The notes under the pieces: model-generated
Seen by the model: only the letters and a program-made list of their open reading frames with translations
What the model was told of the DNA's origin: nothing
The model's database searches: none
Translations under genes and position numbers: made by a program
In this document: positions 40,803 to 48,887 of the stretch, piece after piece
How positions within the stretch are numbered: position 1 is the first letter of the stretch
How the letters are laid out: every line of letters starts with the position of its first letter
DNA from: an uncultured Christensenella sp.
GTDB taxonomy: Bacteria > Bacillota > Clostridia > Christensenellales > Borkfalkiaceae
Direction: 5' to 3'
DNA: 64,000 nt
Assembly: GCA_910585705.1 (NCBI GenBank)
Contig: CAJUER010000002.1
Location: 310,001-374,000 of the forward strand

Positions 40803-41786
40803 TTAATTTAAGGGTTTAACGCTTCCTCGCTCTATGAGTTTGCATTTAAGCATTATGTGCTGCGCCGTCCTGCCTTCAAGCATTTCCGCAAGAACTTTAA
40901 ACGCTTCTTCGCCCAGACGGTTGAAATCCTGTTTCATCGTCGTAAGGTTGTAGGAGGTGAATTTAAGCAAATTCAAATCGTCGAAGCCGATTACCGACAT
41001 ATCTTCCGGTACGCGCTTCCCTTCGTTTTTCAGTCCGTCGATAAGACCCATCGCCATTATATCTGAACAGCAGATAACCGCCGTCACGTCCGTTTTCGTA
41101 AAGAACGAAGCCGCCGCCTCGCCTGAGGATTTGGTGAAATCGCCGTAATAAATATAGTCGCTGTTGAACTCTATGCCGAAGCGCGCAAGCCCGAAAATGT
41201 AGCCCGCAAGCCTTTCGGCGGAAACCTGAGAATCCTTTTCGCCCATTAAAAATCCGATTTTGGTATGACCGTTTTTATTGAGGTGCTTTATTGCCGAAAC
41301 TATCGCTATCGTGTTTTCGCTGGAAATGGACGAAACGAGCGGCGCGTCGGAAATCTGGTTGTCTAAAAGCACGGTGGGGACGGTACAGCTTTTAATCTGC
41401 TTATATATTCTGCTTTTGAAGTTCATTCCCACGATAAACGCCGCGCAGAAATTATTCTGCACGAGGTATTCGTTCAAATTAAAGTCGTCGGGCTTGGTCA
41501 CCGCGTAGTCAATCATAACTTCGCAGCCGGAAGCTATCGCTTCGTTCGTGAACGAAGAAATGACGTGGTTGAGAATATTGTTGCGCGTGTCCGAGTTTAC
41601 CCTTTCGTACATTGCGCAGATACGGCGCGGAGCTTTGTTCTTGACTTTCATCTTGTAGCCAACGCTTTCCGCGTATTCTCTAACTTTCTGTTTTGTGTCT
41701 TCGGCTATGTCCGTCGCGTCGTTCAAAGCTTTCGAAACCGTGCTTATGGAAACGTTCAGCGATTCGGATATTTCTTTAATAGTCAT
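40803..41786 (-). CDS. LacI-family transcriptional regulator of the starch genes (probable)
   Basis: The HTH begins MTIKEISESLNVSISTVSKALND and is followed by the hinge and a periplasmic-binding-like sensor domain (about 60-325) with GHTKIGFLMG and CSDIMAMGLIDGLK. Starting at 41786 gives 327 residues; the frame is open ten codons further, but that would lie inside the gene's own promoter. The ATG directly follows the -10 box at leaderless distance. Its gene lies between the pulA group and malQ, both of which carry CG-centred palindromes of LacI type. Repression by this protein and relief by maltodextrin are inferred. Confidence 0.88.
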   Translation of the reverse strand: MTIKEISESLNVSISTVSKALNDATDIAEDTKQKVREYAESVGYKMKVKNKAPRRICAMYERVNSDTRNNILNHVISSFTNEAIASGCEVMIDYAVTKPDDFNLNEYLVQNNFCAAFIVGMNFKSRIYKQIKSCTVPTVLLDNQISDAPLVSSISSENTIAIVSAIKHLNKNGHTKIGFLMGEKDSQVSAERLAGYIFGLARFGIEFNSDYIYYGDFTKSSGEAAASFFTKTDVTAVICCSDIMAMGLIDGLKNEGKRVPEDMSVIGFDDLNLLKFTSYNLTTMKQDFNRLGEEAFKVLAEMLEGRTAQHIMLKCKLIERGSVKPLN

Positions 41787-41792
41787 AATTAA

Positions 41793-41821
41793 ATTATACA
41801 TTATAGCGCTGTTCAAGTCAA
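41793..41821 (-). promoter_or_regulatory. Promoter of the lacI-type gene (leaderless)
   Basis: On the - strand TTGACT, 17 bases, TATAAT, then six bases to the ATG at 41786. RNA would therefore begin at or next to the start codon; there is no Shine-Dalgarno. Confidence 0.8.
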
Positions 41822-41881
41822 GTAAGATTAACGCCTTATGAAAAAATTTTACACTTTATATAAAATTCTTTCAAAATCCCG

Positions 41882-41910
41882 TTGACATTTTCGTAAAAAT
41901 ATGGTAAGAT
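41882..41910 (+). promoter_or_regulatory. Promoter of malQ
   Basis: TTGACA (41882-41887), 17 bases, TAAGAT (41905-41910). The first operator lies in the spacer and the second starts at the -10 box. Confidence 0.82.
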
Positions 41911-41943
41911 ATTTTCGAAAATAACCTGTAAATTTTCGAACTT
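41887..41943. promoter_or_regulatory. Three LacI-type operators at the malQ promoter
   Basis: ATTTTCGTAAAAAT (41887-41900), the perfect palindrome TATTTTCGAAAATA (41910-41923) and AATTTTCGAACTT (41931-41943). Centres are 24 and 21 bp apart. The last one occupies the position of a ribosome site before the ATG at 41947. Confidence 0.75.
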
Positions 41944-41946
41944 ATT

Positions 41947-43440
41947 ATGAAACACAGAAAGTACGGAATACTTATGCCCGTATCTTCGCTGCCTTCCGAA
42001 GAGGGAGTGGGGACTTTCGGCGTCGCGGCGTACCGCTTTGTCGATTTTTTAAGCCGTTACGGTGCGTCGGTGTGGCAGGTTCTGCCGCTCAATCCGACGA
42101 ACTACGGCGACAGTCCATATCAGTCCTGCTCGGCAGACGCGCTTAACTATTATTTTATAGATTTAAACCTTCTCGTAAAAGACGGGCTGCTCGATAAAAG
42201 CGAAATAGTTTCTGTTTCCCGCGCGGACGATAAGCGCAGGGTAAATTACGGCAGACTGTTTAACGAAAAAATTCCCGTTCTCAGAAAGGCGTTTTCGCGG
42301 TTCGGCGGCGGAGCGGAGTTCGACAGCTTCGTTAAAAACGGCAAATACGCCGATTTCGCCGCGTTTATGGCGATAAAGTCCGCAAACGGACACAGAGCGT
42401 GGACGGAGTGGGGCGAATTAAGAGAGTACGGCAAAGAAAAGGTTGAAAGATTCGCAAACGAAAACAAAAGCGAATTTTTGTTCTGGCAGTTTACGCAATT
42501 CATATTTTTAAAGCAATGGAACGCGCTTAAAAGCTATGCCAACGCGCACGGCGTAAGCATTATGGGGGATATTCCCCTATACGTTGCGTACGACAGCGCG
42601 GAAGTTTGGAAGTACGGCGAAACGCTTTTCAAAACGGACGAAAACCGCAATCTTAAAGCTATGGCGGGCTGTCCGCCCGACGGGTTTACGAACGACGGCC
42701 AGCTTTGGGGCAACCCCGTCTACGACTGGGAAAAAATGCGCAAAGACGGATATAAGTGGTGGCGCGGAAGGATAGAGGATTGCTTTAATCTCTACGATAT
42801 TTTGCGCATAGACCACTTTCGCGGCTTCGACAGGTATTGGGAGGTTGCGGCAGGCGAAAAGACCGCGCGCAACGGAGTCTGGCAGGACGGACCTAAGGCG
42901 GAGCTTTTCAAGGGAATGGAAAATTACCGCATAGTCGCGGAGGATTTGGGCGTTATAGACGACGGAGTGCGCGAGCTTATGAAAGAGGTCGGGTATCCGG
43001 GAATGAAAATTTTAACCTTCGCGTTCGACGGTAATCCCGATAACGAGCATAAGCCTTCCAACTGTACGGAAAACTTCGTAAGCTATACGGGCACGCACGA
43101 CAATATGCCCTTGAAGCAGTACATAGAAGATTTACCCGAAGATTGGCGCAAAGGATATATTGAAGACGTGGAAAGGGAGTGCGCGCTTGCAGGCATTGCG
43201 GCGGATTGCTTTACGGCGGAAGGAGTTTGCCGCACGGTAATAGAGCTTGCTTTCCACTCCAAAGCGAATCTTGTTATAATTCCTATGAACGACGTGCTCG
43301 CTCAGGGAAAAGAGGCAAGAATGAATCTGCCCTCTACGGTTTCGGACAAAAACTGGAGCTGGCGGTTTATAAAACAGGATTTTAAAGTAAACGTCGGCAA
43401 GTCGCTGTTACGGCTTGCGAAAGATACGGGCAGGGCTTGA
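41947..43440 (+). CDS. malQ: 4-alpha-glucanotransferase (GH77)
   Basis: Amylomaltase that rearranges maltodextrins in the cytoplasm and frees glucose. The 497-residue length is standard for GH77. Motifs: GILMPVSSLPSEEGVGTFG at the start, ILRIDHFRGFDRYWEV (nucleophile Asp), RIVAEDLGVID (Glu) and YTGTHDNMPLKQ (Asp). The start at 41947 has no Shine-Dalgarno, only AT-rich operator sequence. It is the first gene of what may be a single unit with the importer genes and glgP. Confidence 0.96.
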   Translation: MKHRKYGILMPVSSLPSEEGVGTFGVAAYRFVDFLSRYGASVWQVLPLNPTNYGDSPYQSCSADALNYYFIDLNLLVKDGLLDKSEIVSVSRADDKRRVNYGRLFNEKIPVLRKAFSRFGGGAEFDSFVKNGKYADFAAFMAIKSANGHRAWTEWGELREYGKEKVERFANENKSEFLFWQFTQFIFLKQWNALKSYANAHGVSIMGDIPLYVAYDSAEVWKYGETLFKTDENRNLKAMAGCPPDGFTNDGQLWGNPVYDWEKMRKDGYKWWRGRIEDCFNLYDILRIDHFRGFDRYWEVAAGEKTARNGVWQDGPKAELFKGMENYRIVAEDLGVIDDGVRELMKEVGYPGMKILTFAFDGNPDNEHKPSNCTENFVSYTGTHDNMPLKQYIEDLPEDWRKGYIEDVERECALAGIAADCFTAEGVCRTVIELAFHSKANLVIIPMNDVLAQGKEARMNLPSTVSDKNWSWRFIKQDFKVNVGKSLLRLAKDTGRA

Positions 43441-43467
43441 CTTCCCGAAACAAAATTTGAATACACG

Positions 43468-43517
43468 CCTTTGTTTTTTCCAAAAACAAAGGGAGGCGAC
43501 CCTTCGGGTCGCCTCCT
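43468..43517 (+). terminator. Two adjacent hairpins between malQ and the binding-protein gene
   Basis: CCTTTGTTTTT/AAAAACAAAGG (43468-43492) is directly followed by GGAGGCGACCC/GGGTCGCCTCC with a TTC loop (about 43492-43516). There is no T-run on the + strand, so partial termination or message protection is more likely than full termination. No clear promoter follows, which suggests read-through into the importer genes. Confidence 0.5.
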
Positions 43518-43602
43518 ATAAAAACCTTTAACAGTTTAAATATACGGCGTAAGCCGCATTTAAAAAATATCAAATTTTTTTCGATCGATACGGAGGAATG
43601 TT

Positions 43603-44868
43603 ATGAAGAAAAAAAGAATTGTTTCATTGGTTGCCTGCGGCGTAATGGTCGCCGGCGCGGCTTTGGGCTTATCCGCCTGCAAGAAGGAAGAAAAATTAAC
43701 TATCTGGGCTTCGCAGACGCAGCAGCAGCTGGTAAAAGATTTAATGCAGGATTTCCTTAATGAAAATCCCGACTTCAAACTTAAACTCGAATACGGCGTT
43801 ATCGGTGAAGACAACGCTTTCGCCCAGGTTTCAAAAGACGTTGAAGCGAGCGCGGACGTTTTCGGCTACGCGAACGACCAGGTAATGAATCTGGTAAATG
43901 CAGGCGCGCTTGCGCGTTTGGGAACTTCGATGGTCGATAAGTTAAAGGCGGAAAACGAAGTTTCCGCAGTTGAGGCGGGCAAGCTCGGCGAAGGTTACTA
44001 CGGTTATCCGTATGCCGCCGACAACGGCTTCTTCCTGCAATACGACGCGAGCGTGGTTTCCGAAGAGCAGGCAAAGACGCTTGACGGCGTTCTGGAAGCG
44101 TGCGAAGCGAACAACAAAGTTCTGCTTATGAGACTGGAAGGACAGTCAAGCTGGTACATCGGCTCGTTCTTCTATGCGGCAGGCGGTAAATATAACATTG
44201 ACTGGGCCGGTCAGACAATGGCTAAGGCGGAAAGCAATTTCGGCGACTACGCAGTTGATATAAACGGCGAAACCAGCACCCAGTATACTATCGGTCAAGT
44301 GGGCGGTCAGGCGCTTGTCGACCTTGCTTCGCACAAGAAAGGCTTTGTAACGGGCGACGACTCGGTTATCGATAAGAGGCTTGACGCGGGCAATCTCGGC
44401 GCGGTCATAACCGGTACCTGGAAGGCGAAGAAAATCCAGGAATCGTTCGGTGACAATTACAGGGCGGCGGTTATGCCCAAATATACGAGCTCGCTCGACG
44501 GCAGAGATTATCAGATTAAACCTTTCATCGGTTACAAGCTGTACGGCGTAAACCGTAACTCGAAGCATCTTACGGAAGCGCATCAGGTTGCGGCATATCT
44601 TACGAGCGAGAAAGCTCAGCAGAAGAGATACGAAGTGCTCGGCACGGGACCTTCGAATAACGCTGTTGCGGCAAGCGACGCTATCAAAAACGACGTTGTG
44701 CTTAAAGTTATAAACGCGCAGAAGAGCTTCTCGATTCCGCAGACTCCTCTGCCCAGCGAATACTTCTCGGCGCTCGACGCGTTCGGTACGGACGTATATA
44801 ACGGAGGCACTACTTCCGCTAACCTCAAAGATAAGCTTGATAAGCTTATCTCGGGTATCAAGCACTAA
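43603..44868 (+). CDS. Maltodextrin-binding lipoprotein of an ABC importer
   Basis: Family 1 solute-binding protein of 421 residues with a lipobox LSAC at 23-26. KEEKLTIWASQTQQQLVKDLMQDFLNENPDFKLKLEYG starts the mature domain; ADNGFFLQYDASVVSE and GAVITGTWKAKKIQESFG are typical of maltose-binding relatives. GGAGGAATGTT is the ribosome site. The following permease genes, amylase, ATPase and glgP make maltodextrin the likely ligand. A half-operator-like TTTTTCGATCG lies 20 bases upstream of the start. Confidence 0.9.
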   Translation: MKKKRIVSLVACGVMVAGAALGLSACKKEEKLTIWASQTQQQLVKDLMQDFLNENPDFKLKLEYGVIGEDNAFAQVSKDVEASADVFGYANDQVMNLVNAGALARLGTSMVDKLKAENEVSAVEAGKLGEGYYGYPYAADNGFFLQYDASVVSEEQAKTLDGVLEACEANNKVLLMRLEGQSSWYIGSFFYAAGGKYNIDWAGQTMAKAESNFGDYAVDINGETSTQYTIGQVGGQALVDLASHKKGFVTGDDSVIDKRLDAGNLGAVITGTWKAKKIQESFGDNYRAAVMPKYTSSLDGRDYQIKPFIGYKLYGVNRNSKHLTEAHQVAAYLTSEKAQQKRYEVLGTGPSNNAVAASDAIKNDVVLKVINAQKSFSIPQTPLPSEYFSALDAFGTDVYNGGTTSANLKDKLDKLISGIKH

Positions 44869-44885
44869 AATCAGAATGCGGTCAA

Positions 44886-44907
44886 GGGGCAAAGTTCGCT
44901 TTGCCCC
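44886..44907 (+). repeat. Stable hairpin after the binding-protein gene
   Basis: GGGGCAAAG pairs with CTTTGCCCC around TTCG. No T-run follows. As in other mal operons, such a hairpin could protect the upstream message so that more binding protein than permease is made. Confidence 0.65.
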
Positions 44908-44932
44908 CGATTGCAGTTAAGGGAGAAAAAGT

Positions 44933-46453
44933 ATGAAACAACAGGTATCCGAACTCGATTATCTGAAAATGTCGGTCTGGCAGAAATTTTGCTTCAAGTT
45001 CGTTTCGTTCTTTAAAAGTCTGCCTTTGGTATTCCTTAATTTTTTTAAGGTTACGATACCGAATGCGGCCAAAAGATTCTGGAACGGCTTAAAGGAAATC
45101 GGACTGACAATCGGAAGGGCGGCAAGATACGGAGACTGGAAAACGCGTATTTCGTTCGTGTTATTCGGTTTTTCACAGCTTGCGCGTAAACAGTGGTTGC
45201 GCGGACTGCTCTTTCTTGTATTCGAAGGAATTTTTATTCTGTATATGGCATTGTTCGGCGGTCAGTATCTCGGACTGTTCGGCTCGCTCGGAAAATTGAC
45301 GGGCGGCGAGTACGAGGACGAGTACGGCGTTCCGCACTACACCAAAGGCGACAACAGTCTGCTGATTTTGCTGTACGGACTTCTTACCATTTTATTTATA
45401 ATTTTCTTTATCTATGCGTGGTACAGAAACGTAAAGTCGGCTTACAATACCCAGCAGATCGAAGAGGCAAAGCAGAAGCTTTCAACGGCAAAGCAGGACG
45501 TGGCTTCGCTTCTCGACGACCAGTATCATAAAACGCTTTTGGCGATTCCTCTCGCGGGGCTGACTATCTTCACGATAGTGCCCATAATCTTTATGGTGTT
45601 CCTCGCGTTCACAAACTATGACCAGGAGCATCTTCCGCCCAAAAACCTGTTCACCTGGATAGGCTGGGAAAACTTCGAAGCCGTCTTCGGAGGCGGAATA
45701 AGCGGCGCGTCGTCTTTCGGTTACACGTTTGCGCATGTACTGCTGTGGACGGTTGTCTGGGCGTTCTTCGCAACGTTCTCGAACTACATTCTCGGTATGA
45801 TTGTGGCGATATTCATAAACAAGAAAGGTATACGCTTTAAAAAGCTGTGGCGTACGATACTTGTTATGACGATAGCCGTGCCTCAGTTCGTTTCGCTTCT
45901 TTTAATGTCGCAAATGCTTGCCGACGAAGGAGTAATAAACAGTACTTTGCAGTCGTGGGGCTGGACGGATCACTCCATTAAATTTTTGACCGACGGCACG
46001 CTTGCGAAGGTTTCGATAATAGTCGTAAATATCTGGATAGGTATTCCTTACACTATGCTTATAAGTACGGGCATACTTATGAACATTCCCGAAGACTTGT
46101 ACGAGTCTGCGAGGATTGACGGCGCGGGTCCCGTAAAGGCTTTCTTTAAAATAACCCTGCCTTATATGCTTCACGTCACGGCGCCCTATCTTATAACGCA
46201 GTTTATAGGCAACTTAAATAACTTCAACGTTATTTACCTTTTGACGGGCGGCGCTCCCGCAACGCTCGATTATGCAGGCAATGCGGGCAGGACCGATTTG
46301 CTTATCACCTGGCTTTATAAGCTGGTTATGGATAAACAGCTTTACGGCGTTGCGTCGGTTATAAGTATTCTTATGTTCATAATAACCGCAGTCGTTTCGC
46401 TGGTAGTATACAACAGGTCAAGCGCAGTAAAGAACGAGGAGGATTTCATGTAA
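44933..46453 (+). CDS. Maltodextrin ABC permease, MalF type
   Basis: The 506-residue product has a cytoplasmic N-terminal part with hydrophobic patches (residues 15-40), a membrane pair near 75-110 and 145-165, a coiled-coil-like stretch (QIEEAKQKLSTAKQDV) and then the BPD permease domain with its EAA loop ESARIDGAGPVKAFFKITLPYM (about 383-404). The long N-terminal part resembles other MalF proteins with an extra membrane segment. The stop overlaps the next ATG by one base. Confidence 0.9.
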   Translation: MKQQVSELDYLKMSVWQKFCFKFVSFFKSLPLVFLNFFKVTIPNAAKRFWNGLKEIGLTIGRAARYGDWKTRISFVLFGFSQLARKQWLRGLLFLVFEGIFILYMALFGGQYLGLFGSLGKLTGGEYEDEYGVPHYTKGDNSLLILLYGLLTILFIIFFIYAWYRNVKSAYNTQQIEEAKQKLSTAKQDVASLLDDQYHKTLLAIPLAGLTIFTIVPIIFMVFLAFTNYDQEHLPPKNLFTWIGWENFEAVFGGGISGASSFGYTFAHVLLWTVVWAFFATFSNYILGMIVAIFINKKGIRFKKLWRTILVMTIAVPQFVSLLLMSQMLADEGVINSTLQSWGWTDHSIKFLTDGTLAKVSIIVVNIWIGIPYTMLISTGILMNIPEDLYESARIDGAGPVKAFFKITLPYMLHVTAPYLITQFIGNLNNFNVIYLLTGGAPATLDYAGNAGRTDLLITWLYKLVMDKQLYGVASVISILMFIITAVVSLVVYNRSSAVKNEEDFM

Positions 46454-47322
46454 TGGCAAAGAAATTCCGCAGTAAAAAGCGCGTTGAACGTACAACAAAC
46501 GCACTTATCTACATTATTCTCATTCTCATAAGCGTGGTCTGGCTTGTTCCTTTCTTCTACCTTATTCTGCAATCGCTCAGGGCGGGAACGGGCGTAGGCT
46601 CTTCAAGCTTCTTGCCCAAGCAGTGGACTTTTGATAACTATATCAAATTGTTCACCGATAAGTCTTACTTCAACTTCCCCAGATGGTACGGCACAACGCT
46701 TATCATTTCACTATTCGTAACGGTAATACAGACGGTTATCGTTCTTGTGACAAGCTACGCGCTGTCGAGGTTGCGCTTCAAAATGAGAAAGCCGCTCATG
46801 AATCTTATGCTTATTCTCGGAATGTTTCCCGGCTTTATGTCCATGACGGCTATTTACTTCCTTTTGAAGGTTATGAACCTGACGCAGGATTTCAGCATTG
46901 TCGGACTTATACTCGTTTACGTTGCAAGCTCGTGTATGGGCTACTACATCTGCAAAGGCTTCTTTGACACCATACCGAAATCGCTTGACGAGGCGGCGCG
47001 TATCGACGGGGCAAACAGACAGACGGTATTTATAAAGGTTATTCTTCCGCTCGCAAAGCCCATTATAATCTACACCGTATTGACGGCGTTTATGGCGCCT
47101 TGGGGCGAATACATGTTTGCTTCGCTTATGGCGTTCGGTAACCAGAATAACTATAACGTGGCGGTCGGACTTAAAGCTATGCTCGATAAGGAAGTCGTTG
47201 ACGTATATTTCACACGGTTTTGCGCGGCGGCGGTTATTATTTCTATTCCCATAACGATTTTGTTTATGTGGTTACAGAAATATTACGTTCAGGGCGTTAC
47301 CGGCGGTTCGGTAAAGGGGTAA
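46453..47322 (+). CDS. Maltodextrin ABC permease, MalG type
   Basis: The 289-residue product has six membrane segments and the EAA motif DEAARIDGANRQTVFIKVILPLAKP near residues 177-201. It ends QKYYVQGVTGGSVKG, the usual terminus of MalG relatives. One-base overlap with the MalF gene; three bases to the amylase gene. With MalF it forms the channel energised by an MsmX-type ATPase. Confidence 0.93.
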   Translation: MAKKFRSKKRVERTTNALIYIILILISVVWLVPFFYLILQSLRAGTGVGSSSFLPKQWTFDNYIKLFTDKSYFNFPRWYGTTLIISLFVTVIQTVIVLVTSYALSRLRFKMRKPLMNLMLILGMFPGFMSMTAIYFLLKVMNLTQDFSIVGLILVYVASSCMGYYICKGFFDTIPKSLDEAARIDGANRQTVFIKVILPLAKPIIIYTVLTAFMAPWGEYMFASLMAFGNQNNYNVAVGLKAMLDKEVVDVYFTRFCAAAVIISIPITILFMWLQKYYVQGVTGGSVKG

Positions 47323-47325
47323 ATT

Positions 47326-48873
47326 ATGAAAAAGTTTTTAAAGAGTGTGCTGCTGGCTTTGATTTGCGCGGTGACGGTATGCGCGGTTGTGCTTCCGCTT
47401 TCGGCGTGCAAGGACAAAAAGCTGAATTTGCTAGAAGAAAATATTATAGACGACAAATACGACAATTACTATGAAATTTTTGTGGCTTCGTTCAAGGATA
47501 CGAACGGAGACGGCTGCGGAGATTTGAACGGAGTTGCCGAAAAAATGGATTATATCCGCGATATGGGCTATACGGGAATTTGGCTCATGCCCATAAACCC
47601 GTGTTCGAGCTATCACGGCTACGACGTTACCGACTACTACGGAATTAACCCGAAATACGGCACGCTGGACGATTATAAAAATCTTCTCGAAGTCGCGCAC
47701 GAAAAGGGCGTAAAGGTAATTATCGACTTGGTAGTGAACCATACTTCCTGGAACCACCCCTGGTTCAAAGCTGCTTTGGATTTCAAAAAGGGTATAAGCG
47801 GACCCGAACAGATAAAGTATAAAGATTTTTATAACTTTGCTCCTTCCAACGTTCCCCCCAATCAGCTTAACGGATACAACGAAAAGGACGGTTTCTACTA
47901 CGAATCGAATTTCGACAAGGGTATGCCCGACCTCAACCTCGAGCACCAAAGCGTCAGGAACGAGCTGGAAAACGTCATTAAATTCTGGCTGGAAATGGGT
48001 ACGGACGGATTCCGCCTCGACGGCTGTAAATACTACTGCAACGAACAGGATAAAAGCGTGGAGTTTTGCAGTTGGATTCAGGATACTTCAGAAAAATACA
48101 ACGAAAACGTTTACATCGTCGGTGAAGAGTGGGATAACCTCGCTTCGATAGAAACGTTCTACGAGAGCGGAGTCGACAGCTTTTTCAATTTCGACGTGCA
48201 CGGCAAAATTCAGGCTTCGGTAAACACTTGCTCGTCAGACCAGCTTTGGGTTGCGATGTACAGATCGGAAGACGCCGCAGGCGACGCGATACCCGCACCT
48301 TTTTTGAGCAATCACGACAACGGCGTAGGCAGAATTGCGGGCAGAATGGCGCGCAAGGAGGACAGGATTAAATTCGCTTACGGACTGGTTTCGATGTTCA
48401 CGGGCAACACCTTTACTTATTACGGCGACGAAATAGGCATGATAGCCAAGAAGACGGACAGCGACCCCGATTTGCGAATAGGCATTTTATGGGACGACGT
48501 AGCAAACCTTACGACGCCTCCTCCCGGTGCGAGCAAGAACCCAGAATATTTATTTGACAGCGTTGAAAAACAGCTCAAAGACAGCGGTTCTATTCTCAGC
48601 TATTACAAACTCTGCAACAATACGCGCAACGCGTTCCCCGCGATTATGAGGGGCAAGTCGACGCGTATCGAACTCGACGAGCCTGGCGTGCTCGTCATGA
48701 GAAAAGAGTACGGCGACCAAAGCGTAACGGTTGTTATAAATATGAACGAAGACGGAGTAACCGTCAACGGCATAGAGGGCAGCCTTGCGCAGAGTTTAAC
48801 AGTCGACGGCGAAGTAAAGAGAAACGGAAGTTCTTTGAAAATGCCCGCTCTCTCGATAGCGATATTAACTTAA
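47326..48873 (+). CDS. GH13 alpha-amylase family lipoprotein
   Basis: The 515-residue product has a lipoprotein signal (PLSAC, Cys28). The barrel starts YYEIFVASFKDTNGDGCGDLNG and contains DLVVNHTS, Asp232 (GFRLDGCKYY), Glu267 (IVGEEWD) and Asp331 (LSNHDNGVGR). The GDGxGDLxG phrase is shared with oligo-1,6-glucosidase/neopullulanase-like GH13 and with alpha-amylases of this type, so the bond specificity is open. Being a lipoprotein in the importer operon, it probably trims dextrins at the transporter. Confidence 0.9.
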   Translation: MKKFLKSVLLALICAVTVCAVVLPLSACKDKKLNLLEENIIDDKYDNYYEIFVASFKDTNGDGCGDLNGVAEKMDYIRDMGYTGIWLMPINPCSSYHGYDVTDYYGINPKYGTLDDYKNLLEVAHEKGVKVIIDLVVNHTSWNHPWFKAALDFKKGISGPEQIKYKDFYNFAPSNVPPNQLNGYNEKDGFYYESNFDKGMPDLNLEHQSVRNELENVIKFWLEMGTDGFRLDGCKYYCNEQDKSVEFCSWIQDTSEKYNENVYIVGEEWDNLASIETFYESGVDSFFNFDVHGKIQASVNTCSSDQLWVAMYRSEDAAGDAIPAPFLSNHDNGVGRIAGRMARKEDRIKFAYGLVSMFTGNTFTYYGDEIGMIAKKTDSDPDLRIGILWDDVANLTTPPPGASKNPEYLFDSVEKQLKDSGSILSYYKLCNNTRNAFPAIMRGKSTRIELDEPGVLVMRKEYGDQSVTVVINMNEDGVTVNGIEGSLAQSLTVDGEVKRNGSSLKMPALSIAILT

Positions 48874-48887
48874 AAAGGGGAAAAATT

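Noticed and set aside
43581..43590. Additional LacI operator before the binding-protein gene (TTTTTCGATCG)
   Set aside because: Only the left half matches; the right half is not complementary. It is mentioned with the gene but not counted as a site.
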